49,253 nt of DNA, taken from a virus. Of the stretch, positions 38,770 through 47,247 are shown piece by piece. Location: positions 6,523-55,775 of IMG/VR virus record IMGVR_UViG_3300030103_001381; one strand, written 5' to 3'. A program made the position numbers and the translations under genes. Under the pieces are notes generated by a model. It saw only the letters and a program-made list of their open reading frames with translations. It had not been told where the DNA came from and searched no databases. How positions within the stretch are numbered: the first letter of the stretch is position 1; each line of letters begins with the position of its first letter.

Positions 38770-38874
38770 ATGATAGATTGGTTTGTAGAAAAAATAGGCA
38801 ATTTTGCCAGAAAAATATTTCATTGGTCATGGAGAATTCAAACTCGCCGAAGAATTTACAGAAAGAAAAATTAA
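38770..38874 (+). CDS. Conserved 34-residue microprotein (copy B)
   Basis: Homologue of 3833-3934: MIDWFVEKIGNFARKIFHWS then a basic tail. The TAA abuts the next ATG in both copies. Trp-rich amphipathic plus basic composition is kept despite divergence. Confidence 0.6.
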   Translation: MIDWFVEKIGNFARKIFHWSWRIQTRRRIYRKKN

Positions 38875-39114
38875 ATGGAGTTTATGTTAACTATGATTTT
38901 GTGCGCATTTGTTGATGGCAAAACTACTTGTATGCCACCACATACATTTGAAACAAAGTACAAAGATGCTTATAGTTGTATGCTTGATGGTTATACAAAG
39001 TCTTATGATAAAATTCTTGAACTCGGTAAGGAAGATGTTAATAGATTTAATATCTATATAAAATTTGGTTGCAATGAAAATCAATTTAACAAAACCCCAG
39101 TATCAAGTAAGTAG
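38875..39114 (+). CDS. Small Cys-containing protein with hydrophobic N-terminus (copy B)
   Basis: A 79-residue homologue of 3935-4165 (MEFMLTMILCAFVDGKTTCM, SCMLDGYTKSYDKILELG, IKFGCNEN). All four Cys are conserved. The end overlaps the large terminase start by 41 bases. Confidence 0.7.
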   Translation: MEFMLTMILCAFVDGKTTCMPPHTFETKYKDAYSCMLDGYTKSYDKILELGKEDVNRFNIYIKFGCNENQFNKTPVSSK

Positions 39115-40315
39115 TTCTGATAAAAGATTTCGAGTTTTAGTATCAGGTAGAAGATTTGGAAAGACTTATCTTTGTATTACTGAAATGATGAAATACGCAA
39201 CAAAAGTAAAAAAAAATATATGGTATGTTGCACCTACATTTAAAATGGCTAGAGAGATTGTATGGCTAAAGCTAAAACAAATGCTATCTGATTTTAATTG
39301 GATTGAAACTATTAATGAAACAAACCTATCAATTAAGATAAGAAACTCTGGTAGCATTATATCGTTAAAAGGTTGTGAGAACTACGACTCTTTGCGTGGA
39401 GTAGGAATTGATTTTCTTATACTTGACGAGTTTGCAGACATTGATGAAAAGGCATGGACAGAGGTATTAAGAGCATCTGTTGCAGACACACAGGGCGATG
39501 TTTTAATGTGTGGGTCGCCTAAAGGCTTTGGTAATTGGTCATACAGAATGTATGAAAAAGGCAAACGAGAATCACAGTGGGATAGTTTTCAGTTTACTAC
39601 TTTACAGGGTGGCATGGTACCAGCAGAAGAAATAGAACAAGCAAAGCAAGATGTTGATATTAGAACATTTAGACAGGAGTTTGAGGGTACATTTGAGAAC
39701 TATGCTGGTGCTGTCTATTACAACTTTCATGCTGTTGATAATGTATTAGAAAAAAAGATTGATTGGCAAAAACCTTTACACATCGGACTTGATTTTAATG
39801 TCGATCCAATGAGTGCCTGTGTTGCACAAATTGATAGAGATAAAATACACTTTGTTGACGAGATAGTAATTTACTCAAGTAATACTGACGAAATGGTACA
39901 AGAAATTAGAGATAGGTACGGAACTAAAACTAGAATATTTGTTTATCCTGATCCAGCTTGTCGTCAAAGAAAAACATCTGCTGGTGGAAGAACTGATTTA
40001 ACAATTTTACAGAATGCTGGGTTTAGTGTTAAGTGCAAACTAAAACATAGTCCAATTCGAGATAGAGTTAATGCAGTCAATTCAAGATTAAAGTCAGCTG
40101 ATGGTAAGAGGTATATTTTTATCTCGCCATCTTGCAAAATTATGATAAAAGGGTTACAAAGACAGATATACAAGGAAAACACAAATATTCCTGACAAGGA
40201 AGAAGGCTACGATCATATGAATGATGCTATTGGTTATTTAACTGAAATTGTAAAACCTTTAACAACAACACCTCGTAGTTTTAGCCCTCAAAGATGGAAC
40301 ATAAAACAAAGATAG
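39074..40315 (+). CDS. terL: Terminase large subunit (copy B)
   Basis: A 413-residue homologue of 4134-5372 with all motor motifs: SGRRFGKT, FLILDEF, CGSPKGFGNW, and nuclease motifs LDFNVDP, YPDP and HMNDA. Start at ATG 39074 (MKINLTKPQ). It differs clearly in sequence from copy A over its whole length, so A and B are diverged motors rather than a fresh duplication. Confidence 0.95.
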   Translation: MKINLTKPQYQVSSSDKRFRVLVSGRRFGKTYLCITEMMKYATKVKKNIWYVAPTFKMAREIVWLKLKQMLSDFNWIETINETNLSIKIRNSGSIISLKGCENYDSLRGVGIDFLILDEFADIDEKAWTEVLRASVADTQGDVLMCGSPKGFGNWSYRMYEKGKRESQWDSFQFTTLQGGMVPAEEIEQAKQDVDIRTFRQEFEGTFENYAGAVYYNFHAVDNVLEKKIDWQKPLHIGLDFNVDPMSACVAQIDRDKIHFVDEIVIYSSNTDEMVQEIRDRYGTKTRIFVYPDPACRQRKTSAGGRTDLTILQNAGFSVKCKLKHSPIRDRVNAVNSRLKSADGKRYIFISPSCKIMIKGLQRQIYKENTNIPDKEEGYDHMNDAIGYLTEIVKPLTTTPRSFSPQRWNIKQR

Positions 40316-40316
40316 T

Positions 40317-41732
40317 ATGGCATATTCTAGAGAACAAGCATTAGACCTACACAAAGACTTCGAAGAAAATATAAAAAATTGGGAATATTATATTCGTTCT
40401 TACAATGGTGGATATGACTACATGATAGGTCAATATCTTAACAGATACAATTTAGAACTTGATAACGAGTTTAATCAAAGACTAGCAAACACTCCTTGTG
40501 ATAACCATTGCAAAAACATTATACAAATTTATTCATCATTTTTATTTAGAGTAAAAGCAAGTAGAGACTTTGGTGGTATGCAAGACGAGGCTAGTTTAGA
40601 ATCGTTCTTAAAAGATGCAGATTTAGAGGGTAATAGTTTTACATCTGTAATTAAACAAGCACAGAATTATGCGTCTATTTATGGACACTGCATGATGATA
40701 TTAGATAAACCAAATATACAAACAACAACAAAAGCAGAAGAACTAAATCAAGAAATAAGACCATATCTTTCAATCGTAACTCCAGAGAATATTTTTGATT
40801 GGAACTTTGAAAGACAACCTAATGGTAAGTACATATTAAACTACTTAAAAATCAGAGAAGAAGTAGATAAAAGTGGTGGCTCGTATATGCGACTATGGTA
40901 TCCTGATAAAGTTGATACTATTTATGTTGAAGAACACGGAACAGAGCCAACATTAATAGATACTGCCGAGAATCAGATTGGCAAAATACCAGCAGTTATT
41001 TTATACAATTCTAAATCACACAAGAGGGGAATTGGTCAGTCTGACTTAACAGATATTGCAGATATGCAAAAAGCAATTTACAACGAATTTTCAGAAATAG
41101 AACAACTAATAAGACTAACTAACCATCCATCATTGGTTAAAACAAATAATGTTAATGCAAGTGCTGGTGCTGGTGCAATTATAGAAATGCCTGATGAAAT
41201 GGAACCAAATCTTAAACCATACTTATTACAACCATCAGGGCAAAACCTTGTAGCAATTATGGACTCTATTACAAAAAAAGTAGAATCAATTAATAGAATT
41301 GCACACACAGGAGCAGTAAGAACTACAAAATCACAAGTTCAATCTGGTATTGCTTTACAAACAGAGTTTGAATTATTAAATGCAAGATTATCAGAAAAAG
41401 CAGATAACTTACAATTAGCAGAAGAGCAAATTTTTAAATGCTATGCAGAATATCAAAACACAACATTTGATGGCGAAATAAATTATCCAGACTCATTTAA
41501 CATTAGAGATTACGCAACTGATTTAGTTTTCTATCAACAAGCAAAAGCAGTTAATGTACCATCAAATACTTTAAACAAAGAAATTGATAAAGAAATAGCA
41601 AGAGCAGTTGTAGATGATGATGAAAAACTATCTGAAATATTTGATGAAATAGACTCTAATGCAGAGGTAGGTCAGTTTACACAAGACGAGCCTGTACAAC
41701 AAGATCAAGAAGTAGAAGAAGAAGAAGTTTAA
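40317..41732 (+). CDS. Portal protein, full length (copy B)
   Basis: A 471-residue portal. Compared with copy A it retains residues 246-334, including DIADMQKAIYNEFSEIEQLI, HPSLVKTNN and the helix LVAIMDSITKKVESINRIAH. The C-terminus is acidic (QDQEVEEEEV). It starts one base after the terminase stop and forms the DNA entry ring for the copy B capsid. Confidence 0.9.
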   Translation: MAYSREQALDLHKDFEENIKNWEYYIRSYNGGYDYMIGQYLNRYNLELDNEFNQRLANTPCDNHCKNIIQIYSSFLFRVKASRDFGGMQDEASLESFLKDADLEGNSFTSVIKQAQNYASIYGHCMMILDKPNIQTTTKAEELNQEIRPYLSIVTPENIFDWNFERQPNGKYILNYLKIREEVDKSGGSYMRLWYPDKVDTIYVEEHGTEPTLIDTAENQIGKIPAVILYNSKSHKRGIGQSDLTDIADMQKAIYNEFSEIEQLIRLTNHPSLVKTNNVNASAGAGAIIEMPDEMEPNLKPYLLQPSGQNLVAIMDSITKKVESINRIAHTGAVRTTKSQVQSGIALQTEFELLNARLSEKADNLQLAEEQIFKCYAEYQNTTFDGEINYPDSFNIRDYATDLVFYQQAKAVNVPSNTLNKEIDKEIARAVVDDDEKLSEIFDEIDSNAEVGQFTQDEPVQQDQEVEEEEV

Positions 41733-41735
41733 TGA

Positions 41736-42764
41736 ATGTCAGATATTGTACAAGACTTTACAGAATACAGAATTAGGCAAATAGAAATTGCTGAAGCAAA
41801 ATACTACGAATCATTAATACAAACTTTAGATAAAATAGAACGAGAAATTACAAGTCTTGCTGGTAGAACTTTACCAACAGATGATTTAGATAGACTGTAT
41901 GATCTTAAAATTGCAGTATCTATGCAACCAAAGATTAGAACGATTCTAGAAAAGGAATATTTAGCATGGTCAGATACAGTTGTAAGAGAGGGTTTTACAA
42001 AACAAGCAAAAAGAATAGAAAAGGCATTTAAGAGAATAGGTAATATTCCTGTTGAGTTTCAACAATTAACAAATGCAGATTTGACACTTATTACAAATTT
42101 AAAAAGACAATCATTTACACAATTTAAAGATGTATCAAATACAATGACAAGAAGAATTACTGAAAAAATATATCAAGCTACATTGACAAGTGTAGAATTT
42201 ACAGAATTAGAAAGAGAATTAAGACAAACGATAAATGGTATTTATGCTAGTTCTGATGACAAGAAAATTAACGCATTGGTAAAAGATATTAAAAAAGACG
42301 AAGTCAAAATTAAAAGATTAGATAAAAGAACTGCACAAGGTAAAGTTGTAAGAGCAAGGCTTGATAAAAACATACAGACTTTACAATCAAAATTTGCAAG
42401 AGATAGAGCTGGGGAAAACATGAAACGATATGCTGGTCAAATATTAAACGATTCATTACGAGAGTTTGATGCACAACTAAACCTTGCAAAGTCTAAAGAT
42501 GCTGGTTTAACATATGTTAAATATCAAGGGTCAAATATACCGACTACTAGAGATTTTTGTAGGCTTGTAAGATCAGGATCATATGATAAAAGAAATGGTG
42601 GACTATTCACAATTGATGAAGTCAACAAGCTATGGAAAAGCAGAGGTTGGTCAGGTAAAAAATCTGGTAATCCTTTAATTGTTCGTGGTGGTTATAACTG
42701 TCGTCATCAATGGTCATTTGTTAATCCAGATTGGTATGATACAGATGGCAAACTTAAAATATAA
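41736..42764 (+). CDS. MuF/SPP1 gp7-like minor head protein (copy B)
   Basis: A 342-residue homologue of 6526-7515. Conserved EGFTKQAKRIEKAFKRIGNI, SKFARDRAGENMKRYAGQIL and the C-terminal GNPLIVRGGYNCRHQWSFVN. A longer Lys/Asp-rich linker (DIKKDEVKIKRLDKRTAQGK) stands where copy A has a shorter one. Confidence 0.85.
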   Translation: MSDIVQDFTEYRIRQIEIAEAKYYESLIQTLDKIEREITSLAGRTLPTDDLDRLYDLKIAVSMQPKIRTILEKEYLAWSDTVVREGFTKQAKRIEKAFKRIGNIPVEFQQLTNADLTLITNLKRQSFTQFKDVSNTMTRRITEKIYQATLTSVEFTELERELRQTINGIYASSDDKKINALVKDIKKDEVKIKRLDKRTAQGKVVRARLDKNIQTLQSKFARDRAGENMKRYAGQILNDSLREFDAQLNLAKSKDAGLTYVKYQGSNIPTTRDFCRLVRSGSYDKRNGGLFTIDEVNKLWKSRGWSGKKSGNPLIVRGGYNCRHQWSFVNPDWYDTDGKLKI

Positions 42765-42773
42765 GGAGATACA

Positions 42774-43472
42774 ATGTCAGAAGAACAAAACGCAGTAGAA
42801 AATACTGAAACAGAAAAAACAGAAACACCTGTTGTAGAAAAAGCAGAAGAAAAAACATACAATCAAGCACAAATAGATAACATGATTAAAGCAAGACTTG
42901 AGCAAGAAAAAGCAAAGAATCAAAGAATGCTTGACGAACAAAAGAAGAAAGATGAAGAACTTCTTAAAGAAAAGCAAATACAAGAAGCAAAGACAAAAGC
43001 TGATATAGAAAACTTGATGAAACAAAGAATACAAGAAAAAGATCAAGAAATTCTTAATTACAAAAATATGATTAAAAAAGAAAAAATCGATAATTCTGTA
43101 ATGTCAGTGGCTTCAAGAATGAACGCAGTTAACCCACAACAGATCGTAGAATTGATGAAAAGCAATATTAAACTTTCTGATGATAATCGTATTGAGATAC
43201 TTGATAAACATAATAATATTAGGTATAACGACAAAGGGGAACTACTTACGATTGAGGAATCAGTCAAAGAGTTTTTAGATGCTAACCCACATTTCTCGCA
43301 AGGGTCTAAGGCTGGTGTAGGGAGCCAGAGTAGTATCGAGGGTAAAACTGTAAAACCTTTTAACATTCAGGACTTGGATATGAGTAAACCAGAAGATCGT
43401 TTAAAATACTCAGAGTATCGTAAAAAACGAGATATGGCTCCTGTTCAAATTAATAATAACTTAAACAAATAA
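42774..43472 (+). CDS. Capsid scaffolding protein (copy B)
   Basis: A 232-residue homologue of 7528-8229 with the same plan: acidic N-terminus, coiled coil (about 35-110), Gly/Ser stretch and VKPFNIQDLDMSKPEDR tail. AAGGAG precedes the start. Confidence 0.85.
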   Translation: MSEEQNAVENTETEKTETPVVEKAEEKTYNQAQIDNMIKARLEQEKAKNQRMLDEQKKKDEELLKEKQIQEAKTKADIENLMKQRIQEKDQEILNYKNMIKKEKIDNSVMSVASRMNAVNPQQIVELMKSNIKLSDDNRIEILDKHNNIRYNDKGELLTIEESVKEFLDANPHFSQGSKAGVGSQSSIEGKTVKPFNIQDLDMSKPEDRLKYSEYRKKRDMAPVQINNNLNK

Positions 43473-43488
43473 ATTATAGGACATAAAA

Positions 43489-44334
43489 ATGGCAAACGAA
43501 ACAACATCGTCAACACTCTCGGAACTTTATACTGAGATTGTTGCAGAAGCATTGTTTACAGCTAGTGAGAGATCAATAATGAGACCTCTTGTTAAGAACT
43601 ATGCTATCGCTGGTGGTGGAAAGTCAGTTGAAGTTCCAATTTACTCTGCAGTTTCAGCAGCAGCAGTAAACGAAGCAACTGATTTATCTAACACAGCAAT
43701 TAACCCAACATCAGTTACAATAACTGCATCTGAAAATGGTATTATGACAACTCTTACAGATTTAGGTAGAAACGCATCACCTAGAAATGTATCAGCTGAC
43801 ATAGGTAGATTATTCGGAGAGGCTATTGCTAAAAAAATTGATACTGACCTTACTGCATTGTTTGATGGATTCTCAACAGCAGTTGGAACAGATTCTGCGG
43901 CACTAACTGTTGCAAAAATGTTTGAGGCAGTAGCAAATTTAAGAAATAGCGCAGTTCCAATGGCTGATGTATCTGCAGTTTTACATCCAATGATAGCTTA
44001 CGATCTTAAAGCAAATTTAACTAATACTTTTGCAAATTCAAATGCAAATGATTTAGCAAATGAAGCATTAAGAAATGGCTTTGTTGGTAGAATTGCTGGT
44101 GTTCCAATTTTTGAAACATCAAACATAGCAAATACAGGTACTGCTGGTGACTACAAAAATGGTGTATTCCATAGAGACGCACTAGGTTTAGCAATGATGC
44201 AAGACCTAAAAATCGAAACTCAAAGAGATGCTTCTCTTAGAGCAGACGAAATTGTAGCAACTGCAGTTTACGGAGTTGGCGAATTACAAGACAGTTACGG
44301 TATTGAACTGATAGCTGATTCATCAATCCAATAA
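43489..44334 (+). CDS. Major capsid protein (copy B)
   Basis: A 281-residue homologue of 8245-9087. The E-loop/spine region, ALFDGFSTAVGTDSAALT and ETQRDASLRADEIVATAVYG are conserved; surface-like stretches (ASERSIMRPLV, NSNANDLAN) differ. A different hairpin follows (44347-44368). Confidence 0.9.
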   Translation: MANETTSSTLSELYTEIVAEALFTASERSIMRPLVKNYAIAGGGKSVEVPIYSAVSAAAVNEATDLSNTAINPTSVTITASENGIMTTLTDLGRNASPRNVSADIGRLFGEAIAKKIDTDLTALFDGFSTAVGTDSAALTVAKMFEAVANLRNSAVPMADVSAVLHPMIAYDLKANLTNTFANSNANDLANEALRNGFVGRIAGVPIFETSNIANTGTAGDYKNGVFHRDALGLAMMQDLKIETQRDASLRADEIVATAVYGVGELQDSYGIELIADSSIQ

Positions 44335-44346
44335 TGGATACTAGTT

Positions 44347-44368
44347 TATGGGGTAGCAATACCCCATA
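44347..44368 (+). terminator. GNRA-capped hairpin after capsid gene B
   Basis: TATGGGGTA pairs perfectly with TACCCCATA around the tetraloop GCAA, a stable GNRA loop. It sits 12 bases after the capsid stop and before the AAGGAGG site of the next gene. There is no T-run, so 3'-end protection or partial termination are both possible. Confidence 0.65.
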
Positions 44369-44385
44369 GGCATTAAGGAGGAATT

Positions 44386-44601
44386 ATGGATATAAAGTTA
44401 ACAAATGGTAAAAAAGTTATAACAAGATCAAAAGAGCAATACGATGCTAATCCATTACATTTTAAAATGAGAGGATATGCTCCTGTTGATACAGTTAAAA
44501 AAGAAATTAAAAAAGTTACAGCAAGAGATTTAAGTGATAAAATAGTTGAACTAAAAACAAAGAAGAAAAAAAATGTTAAAACAGCTAAAAAAAAAAATTA
44601 A
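44386..44601 (+). CDS. Small basic protein after capsid (copy B)
   Basis: A 71-residue homologue of 9144-9332: MDIKLTNGKKVITRSKEQYD, MRGYAPV and a Lys-rich tail. AAGGAGG lies at ideal distance. Position suggests a capsid-associated or DNA-binding role. Confidence 0.7.
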   Translation: MDIKLTNGKKVITRSKEQYDANPLHFKMRGYAPVDTVKKEIKKVTARDLSDKIVELKTKKKKNVKTAKKKN

Positions 44602-44635
44602 AAAAATATTTAATTGGATTGTAGGTATTAGGTAA
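44573..44635 (+). CDS. Possible 20-residue basic/hydrophobic microprotein
   Basis: Short frame MLKQLKKKIKKIFNWIVGIR overlapping the previous gene by 29 bases, its stop sharing a base with the connector start. It takes the place of the 33-residue membrane peptide of copy A (9329-9430) and is also amphipathic, but sequences are not clearly related. Confidence 0.3.
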   Translation: MLKQLKKKIKKIFNWIVGIR

Positions 44636-45120
44636 TGGCTAATTTTACTGGAGCAAATGTTATTACGACATCAGATGTTTTAAAATATCAACCAGACGCA
44701 TTTGACTTTGGTATTTCTACAACTGCTACAGAAACAACAAACTTTTTAGCACAAACTACTAATGATATTTTAAGAGAACTGCGTATTCGTTGGTGGCCAA
44801 TTTATAAGCAAAATATTTATACAGATATTACAGTTTTAAACACAGCAGAAATGGTTAATACAAAAATAAATTTAGATCAATTTGAACGAGCAGGCGTTTA
44901 TTTGTTTTTACATAGATTTTATTTACCAGCACTAACAAAATTTAGACCAGAGGCAGATAAAGATAGATTTGAAAGAATGATAGAATTTTATAGAAGTGAA
45001 TTTAATAATGAGTTTCAATCTATTTTAGAAGATGGTGTAGAGTATGATAGTGATTCTAATACTACTATTTCTGTTAATGAAAGAGAGTCTTTGCATGGAA
45101 GTGGCAGACTTACAAGATAA
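44635..45120 (+). CDS. Head-tail connector protein (copy B)
   Basis: A 161-residue homologue of 9432-9917. The first ~47 residues are nearly unchanged (FTGANVITTSDVLKYQ, FLAQTTNDILR), whereas the C-terminal third diverges. It should form the ring between portal and tail-completion proteins. Confidence 0.65.
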   Translation: MANFTGANVITTSDVLKYQPDAFDFGISTTATETTNFLAQTTNDILRELRIRWWPIYKQNIYTDITVLNTAEMVNTKINLDQFERAGVYLFLHRFYLPALTKFRPEADKDRFERMIEFYRSEFNNEFQSILEDGVEYDSDSNTTISVNERESLHGSGRLTR

Positions 45121-45578
45121 TGCTTTCTGCAAAAGTAACATCTAATTTACCACAAGTAAGAAAAAGATTTAATAAATTTTTTAAACAATTTCCAGATATT
45201 GTTACAAAAGGTTTAGAACAAGCTGGTGTACAATTAAAAGAAATTATTATTGATAGAACAGACAAAGGTTTAGATTTTAATAAAAGAAGATTTGTTCCTT
45301 ACAGCCCATCTTATGCAGAAGAAAAAGGTAAAACAGTAGTTAATTTGCAAGACACAAATAGAATGTTGCAGTCTATTGATAGTAAATTAAAAAGTAAAAA
45401 CAAAGTTCAAGTATTTTTTAGAAGCCAAACACAAGCAAAAAAAGCATTGTTTCATCAAAAAGGATTAGGTAAACTACCTGAAAGAAAGTTTTTTGCATAT
45501 AACTTTAAAACTGAAAAATTGATAAGAAGAACATTTGAAGATTTTATGAAAAAAGAAATTAAAAGGTTAAAAATATGA
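45120..45578 (+). CDS. HK97 gp10-like virion morphogenesis protein (copy B)
   Basis: A 152-residue homologue of 9917-10399 with the motif FNKRRFVPYSPSYAEEKGK, a DTNRMLQSI segment and a RKFFAYNFKTEK end. Overall sequence is quite diverged, but motif order and very basic character are kept. Confidence 0.75.
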   Translation: MLSAKVTSNLPQVRKRFNKFFKQFPDIVTKGLEQAGVQLKEIIIDRTDKGLDFNKRRFVPYSPSYAEEKGKTVVNLQDTNRMLQSIDSKLKSKNKVQVFFRSQTQAKKALFHQKGLGKLPERKFFAYNFKTEKLIRRTFEDFMKKEIKRLKI

Positions 45579-46012
45579 GTAAAAGAGAGGACATTGCTAG
45601 CAACATTGCTACTACAATTTCAAACATAACAAGTCCTGCAGTTAGAAAAACTACAAGACAACCATTTCCATTAGAAGAACTAGCAGAATCTCAATACCCA
45701 GCAGTGTTAATACAAACACAAGAAGAAACTAAAGAAGATTCAGAATTAGGTAGTGGTGCAAAAACAAGAATAAATAATTTAGAATTTTTAATTACAGGAT
45801 ATGTAAAAGGTAGTGAAAGCAACATAGATACTGCAAGAAATAATTTAGCTAGCTCCATTGAAACTGCTCTTGAAACTGATATAACAAGAAACAACAAAGC
45901 ATTAGATACAGAAGTAATAAGTTTAGAAACTGATGCTGGTACACTCTTTCCATATGGTGCTATCAGTATGGTAGTTAGAGTGATTTATGAACATGATAGT
46001 GCAACACCATAG
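45575..46012 (+). CDS. Tail terminator-like protein (copy B)
   Basis: A 145-residue homologue of 10396-10836: RKTTRQPFPLEELAESQYPA, EDSELGSGAKTRINN, KALDTEVISLETDAG, VRVIYEHDSATP. Four-base overlap with the previous gene. Confidence 0.65.
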   Translation: MSKREDIASNIATTISNITSPAVRKTTRQPFPLEELAESQYPAVLIQTQEETKEDSELGSGAKTRINNLEFLITGYVKGSESNIDTARNNLASSIETALETDITRNNKALDTEVISLETDAGTLFPYGAISMVVRVIYEHDSATP

Positions 46013-46020
46013 GAGTTAAA

Positions 46021-46185
46021 ATGGCTGATAAAAATTTAGATAAAATTGATAAAAAATTAGACAAAATAGAAGAACTAATACAAGACATTCGTGAACATAT
46101 TGAAAATCATAGAGATTATGACGATGATAATGTTGTAGAAGAAGATGAAGATCAGTGGGAAGATGACGAAGATATTGACGAATAA
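46021..46185 (+). CDS. Acidic coiled-coil microprotein (copy B), 54 residues
   Basis: Counterpart of 10845-11057: N-terminal coiled coil (MADKNLDKIDKKLDKIEELI) and an acidic C-terminal half (VVEEDEDQWEDDEDIDE). GGAG precedes the start in both copies. Shorter than copy A, but with the same design. Confidence 0.65.
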   Translation: MADKNLDKIDKKLDKIEELIQDIREHIENHRDYDDDNVVEEDEDQWEDDEDIDE

Positions 46186-46208
46186 GAGTAATAGTAGTAA
46201 AAGGATAT

Positions 46209-46373
46209 ATGGCAAAAGATATTAAATTATATAAAGATGGTCATGAAATAATTATCAATGAAACACAGCTTGATAATTTTTTAGAACTTGGCTATAAGCA
46301 AGAACAAGACAAACAAGTAAAAACAAATAAGGATACTAAAAAATGGCAACACATCACGGAAAAGAAGGCGTAG
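46209..46373 (+). CDS. Conserved microprotein overlapping the tail-tube start (copy B)
   Basis: A 54-residue homologue of 11069-11236 (MAKDIKLYKDGHEIIINETQ, LGYKQEQDK). The overlap with the tail-tube gene (31 bases) is retained in both copies, AAGGATAT precedes the start. Confidence 0.65.
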   Translation: MAKDIKLYKDGHEIIINETQLDNFLELGYKQEQDKQVKTNKDTKKWQHITEKKA

Positions 46374-46729
46374 TTAAAGCTGGTGGAACTGCGATAGGCG
46401 AGTTGACAGGATTCACGCTTGAAACTACTGCAGATGTTGTAGAAGATACAGAATTATCAGATGCAACAAAATCATTTGTAGCTGGAAGAACTTCATTTAG
46501 TGGCTCATTAGATATGAGTTATGATGAAAGTGATTCCCCACAACAAACTTTAACAGTTGGTAGTAGTATTGCTTTTATCTTATTACCAGAGGGTGCAACT
46601 TCTGGCGATGAAAGTTTTACAGGCTCAGGAATTGTTACAGGAATGTCAGTTACCAATGGTATGGACGCAATTATTACTAGATCAGTTACATTTCAAGGCA
46701 CAGGAGCATTAACTAGAGGTACTGTCTAA
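46343..46729 (+). CDS. Major tail tube protein (copy B)
   Basis: A 128-residue homologue of 11203-11589, same length, with changes mostly in one surface-like segment (DMSYDESDSPQQTLTVG). The final VTFQGTGALTRGTV is kept. Confidence 0.85.
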   Translation: MATHHGKEGVVKAGGTAIGELTGFTLETTADVVEDTELSDATKSFVAGRTSFSGSLDMSYDESDSPQQTLTVGSSIAFILLPEGATSGDESFTGSGIVTGMSVTNGMDAIITRSVTFQGTGALTRGTV

Positions 46730-46738
46730 TAAGACTTT

Positions 46739-47080
46739 ATGAAGTTAATAGATTCTGCAAAATCTCATTTTGAGTCTTTAGGTGTTCAACACATAGAGAT
46801 TGAGGAATGGAAAGATGAAGCTGGTAATCCAAGTGTAATATATTGGAATCCTATAACCTTATCTGAAAAAAATAAACTATTTAAAAAATCAGATAACTTA
46901 AATGATGTAAGTATTCTTGCTGACATATTAGTTATGAAAGCTATCGACAAAGATGGCAATAAACTATTTACATTGGAAGATAAACTAGCATTAATGCATA
47001 AAGTTGATCCTGATGTTTTATCAAAAGTAGCTACTGCTATGGTACAAGCTATTAATCCCGAGCAAGTAAAAAAAAACTAA
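46739..47080 (+). CDS. Tail assembly chaperone, zero-frame product (copy B)
   Basis: A 113-residue G-like chaperone (MKLIDSAKSHFESLGVQHIE, EEWKDEAGNPS, TLEDKLALMHK), ending VKKN at the heptamer A AAA AAC. Homologue of 11599-11952. A -1 shift gives the longer product. Confidence 0.8.
   Translation: MKLIDSAKSHFESLGVQHIEIEEWKDEAGNPSVIYWNPITLSEKNKLFKKSDNLNDVSILADILVMKAIDKDGNKLFTLEDKLALMHKVDPDVLSKVATAMVQAINPEQVKKN
47071..47077 (+). promoter_or_regulatory. Programmed -1 frameshift site (A AAA AAC)
   Basis: In phase with the chaperone codons (aaA AAA AAC taa) and followed at once by the stop. The -1 frame continues for 56 codons to the tape-measure start. AAC and AAG heptamers differ in slippage efficiency in different hosts, so copies A and B may set different G:GT ratios. 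Confidence 0.8.
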
Positions 47081-47247
47081 AATCTGATCCTGAATTAAAG
47101 AATTGTTTTATTGTATCCGATAGGTTAAAAATACCATTAAGAGAAGTTTTACAAATGGAAGAATGGGAATATAATCATTGGTTAGGCTACCTCTTATTAG
47201 AACAAGAAGAGCATGAAATGGCTATGAACAAAACAAGACATAGGTAA
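47077..47247 (+). CDS. Tail assembly chaperone, -1 frame extension (copy B)
   Basis: Adds about 56 residues after the shift: LKSDPELKNCFIVSDRLKIP, REVLQMEEWEYNHWLGYLLL and a charged end. It aligns with 11949-12128 at SDP, DRLxIP, VLxM and YNxWLxYL. The stop overlaps the tape-measure ATG. Confidence 0.8.
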   Translation, partial: LKSDPELKNCFIVSDRLKIPLREVLQMEEWEYNHWLGYLLLEQEEHEMAMNKTRHR

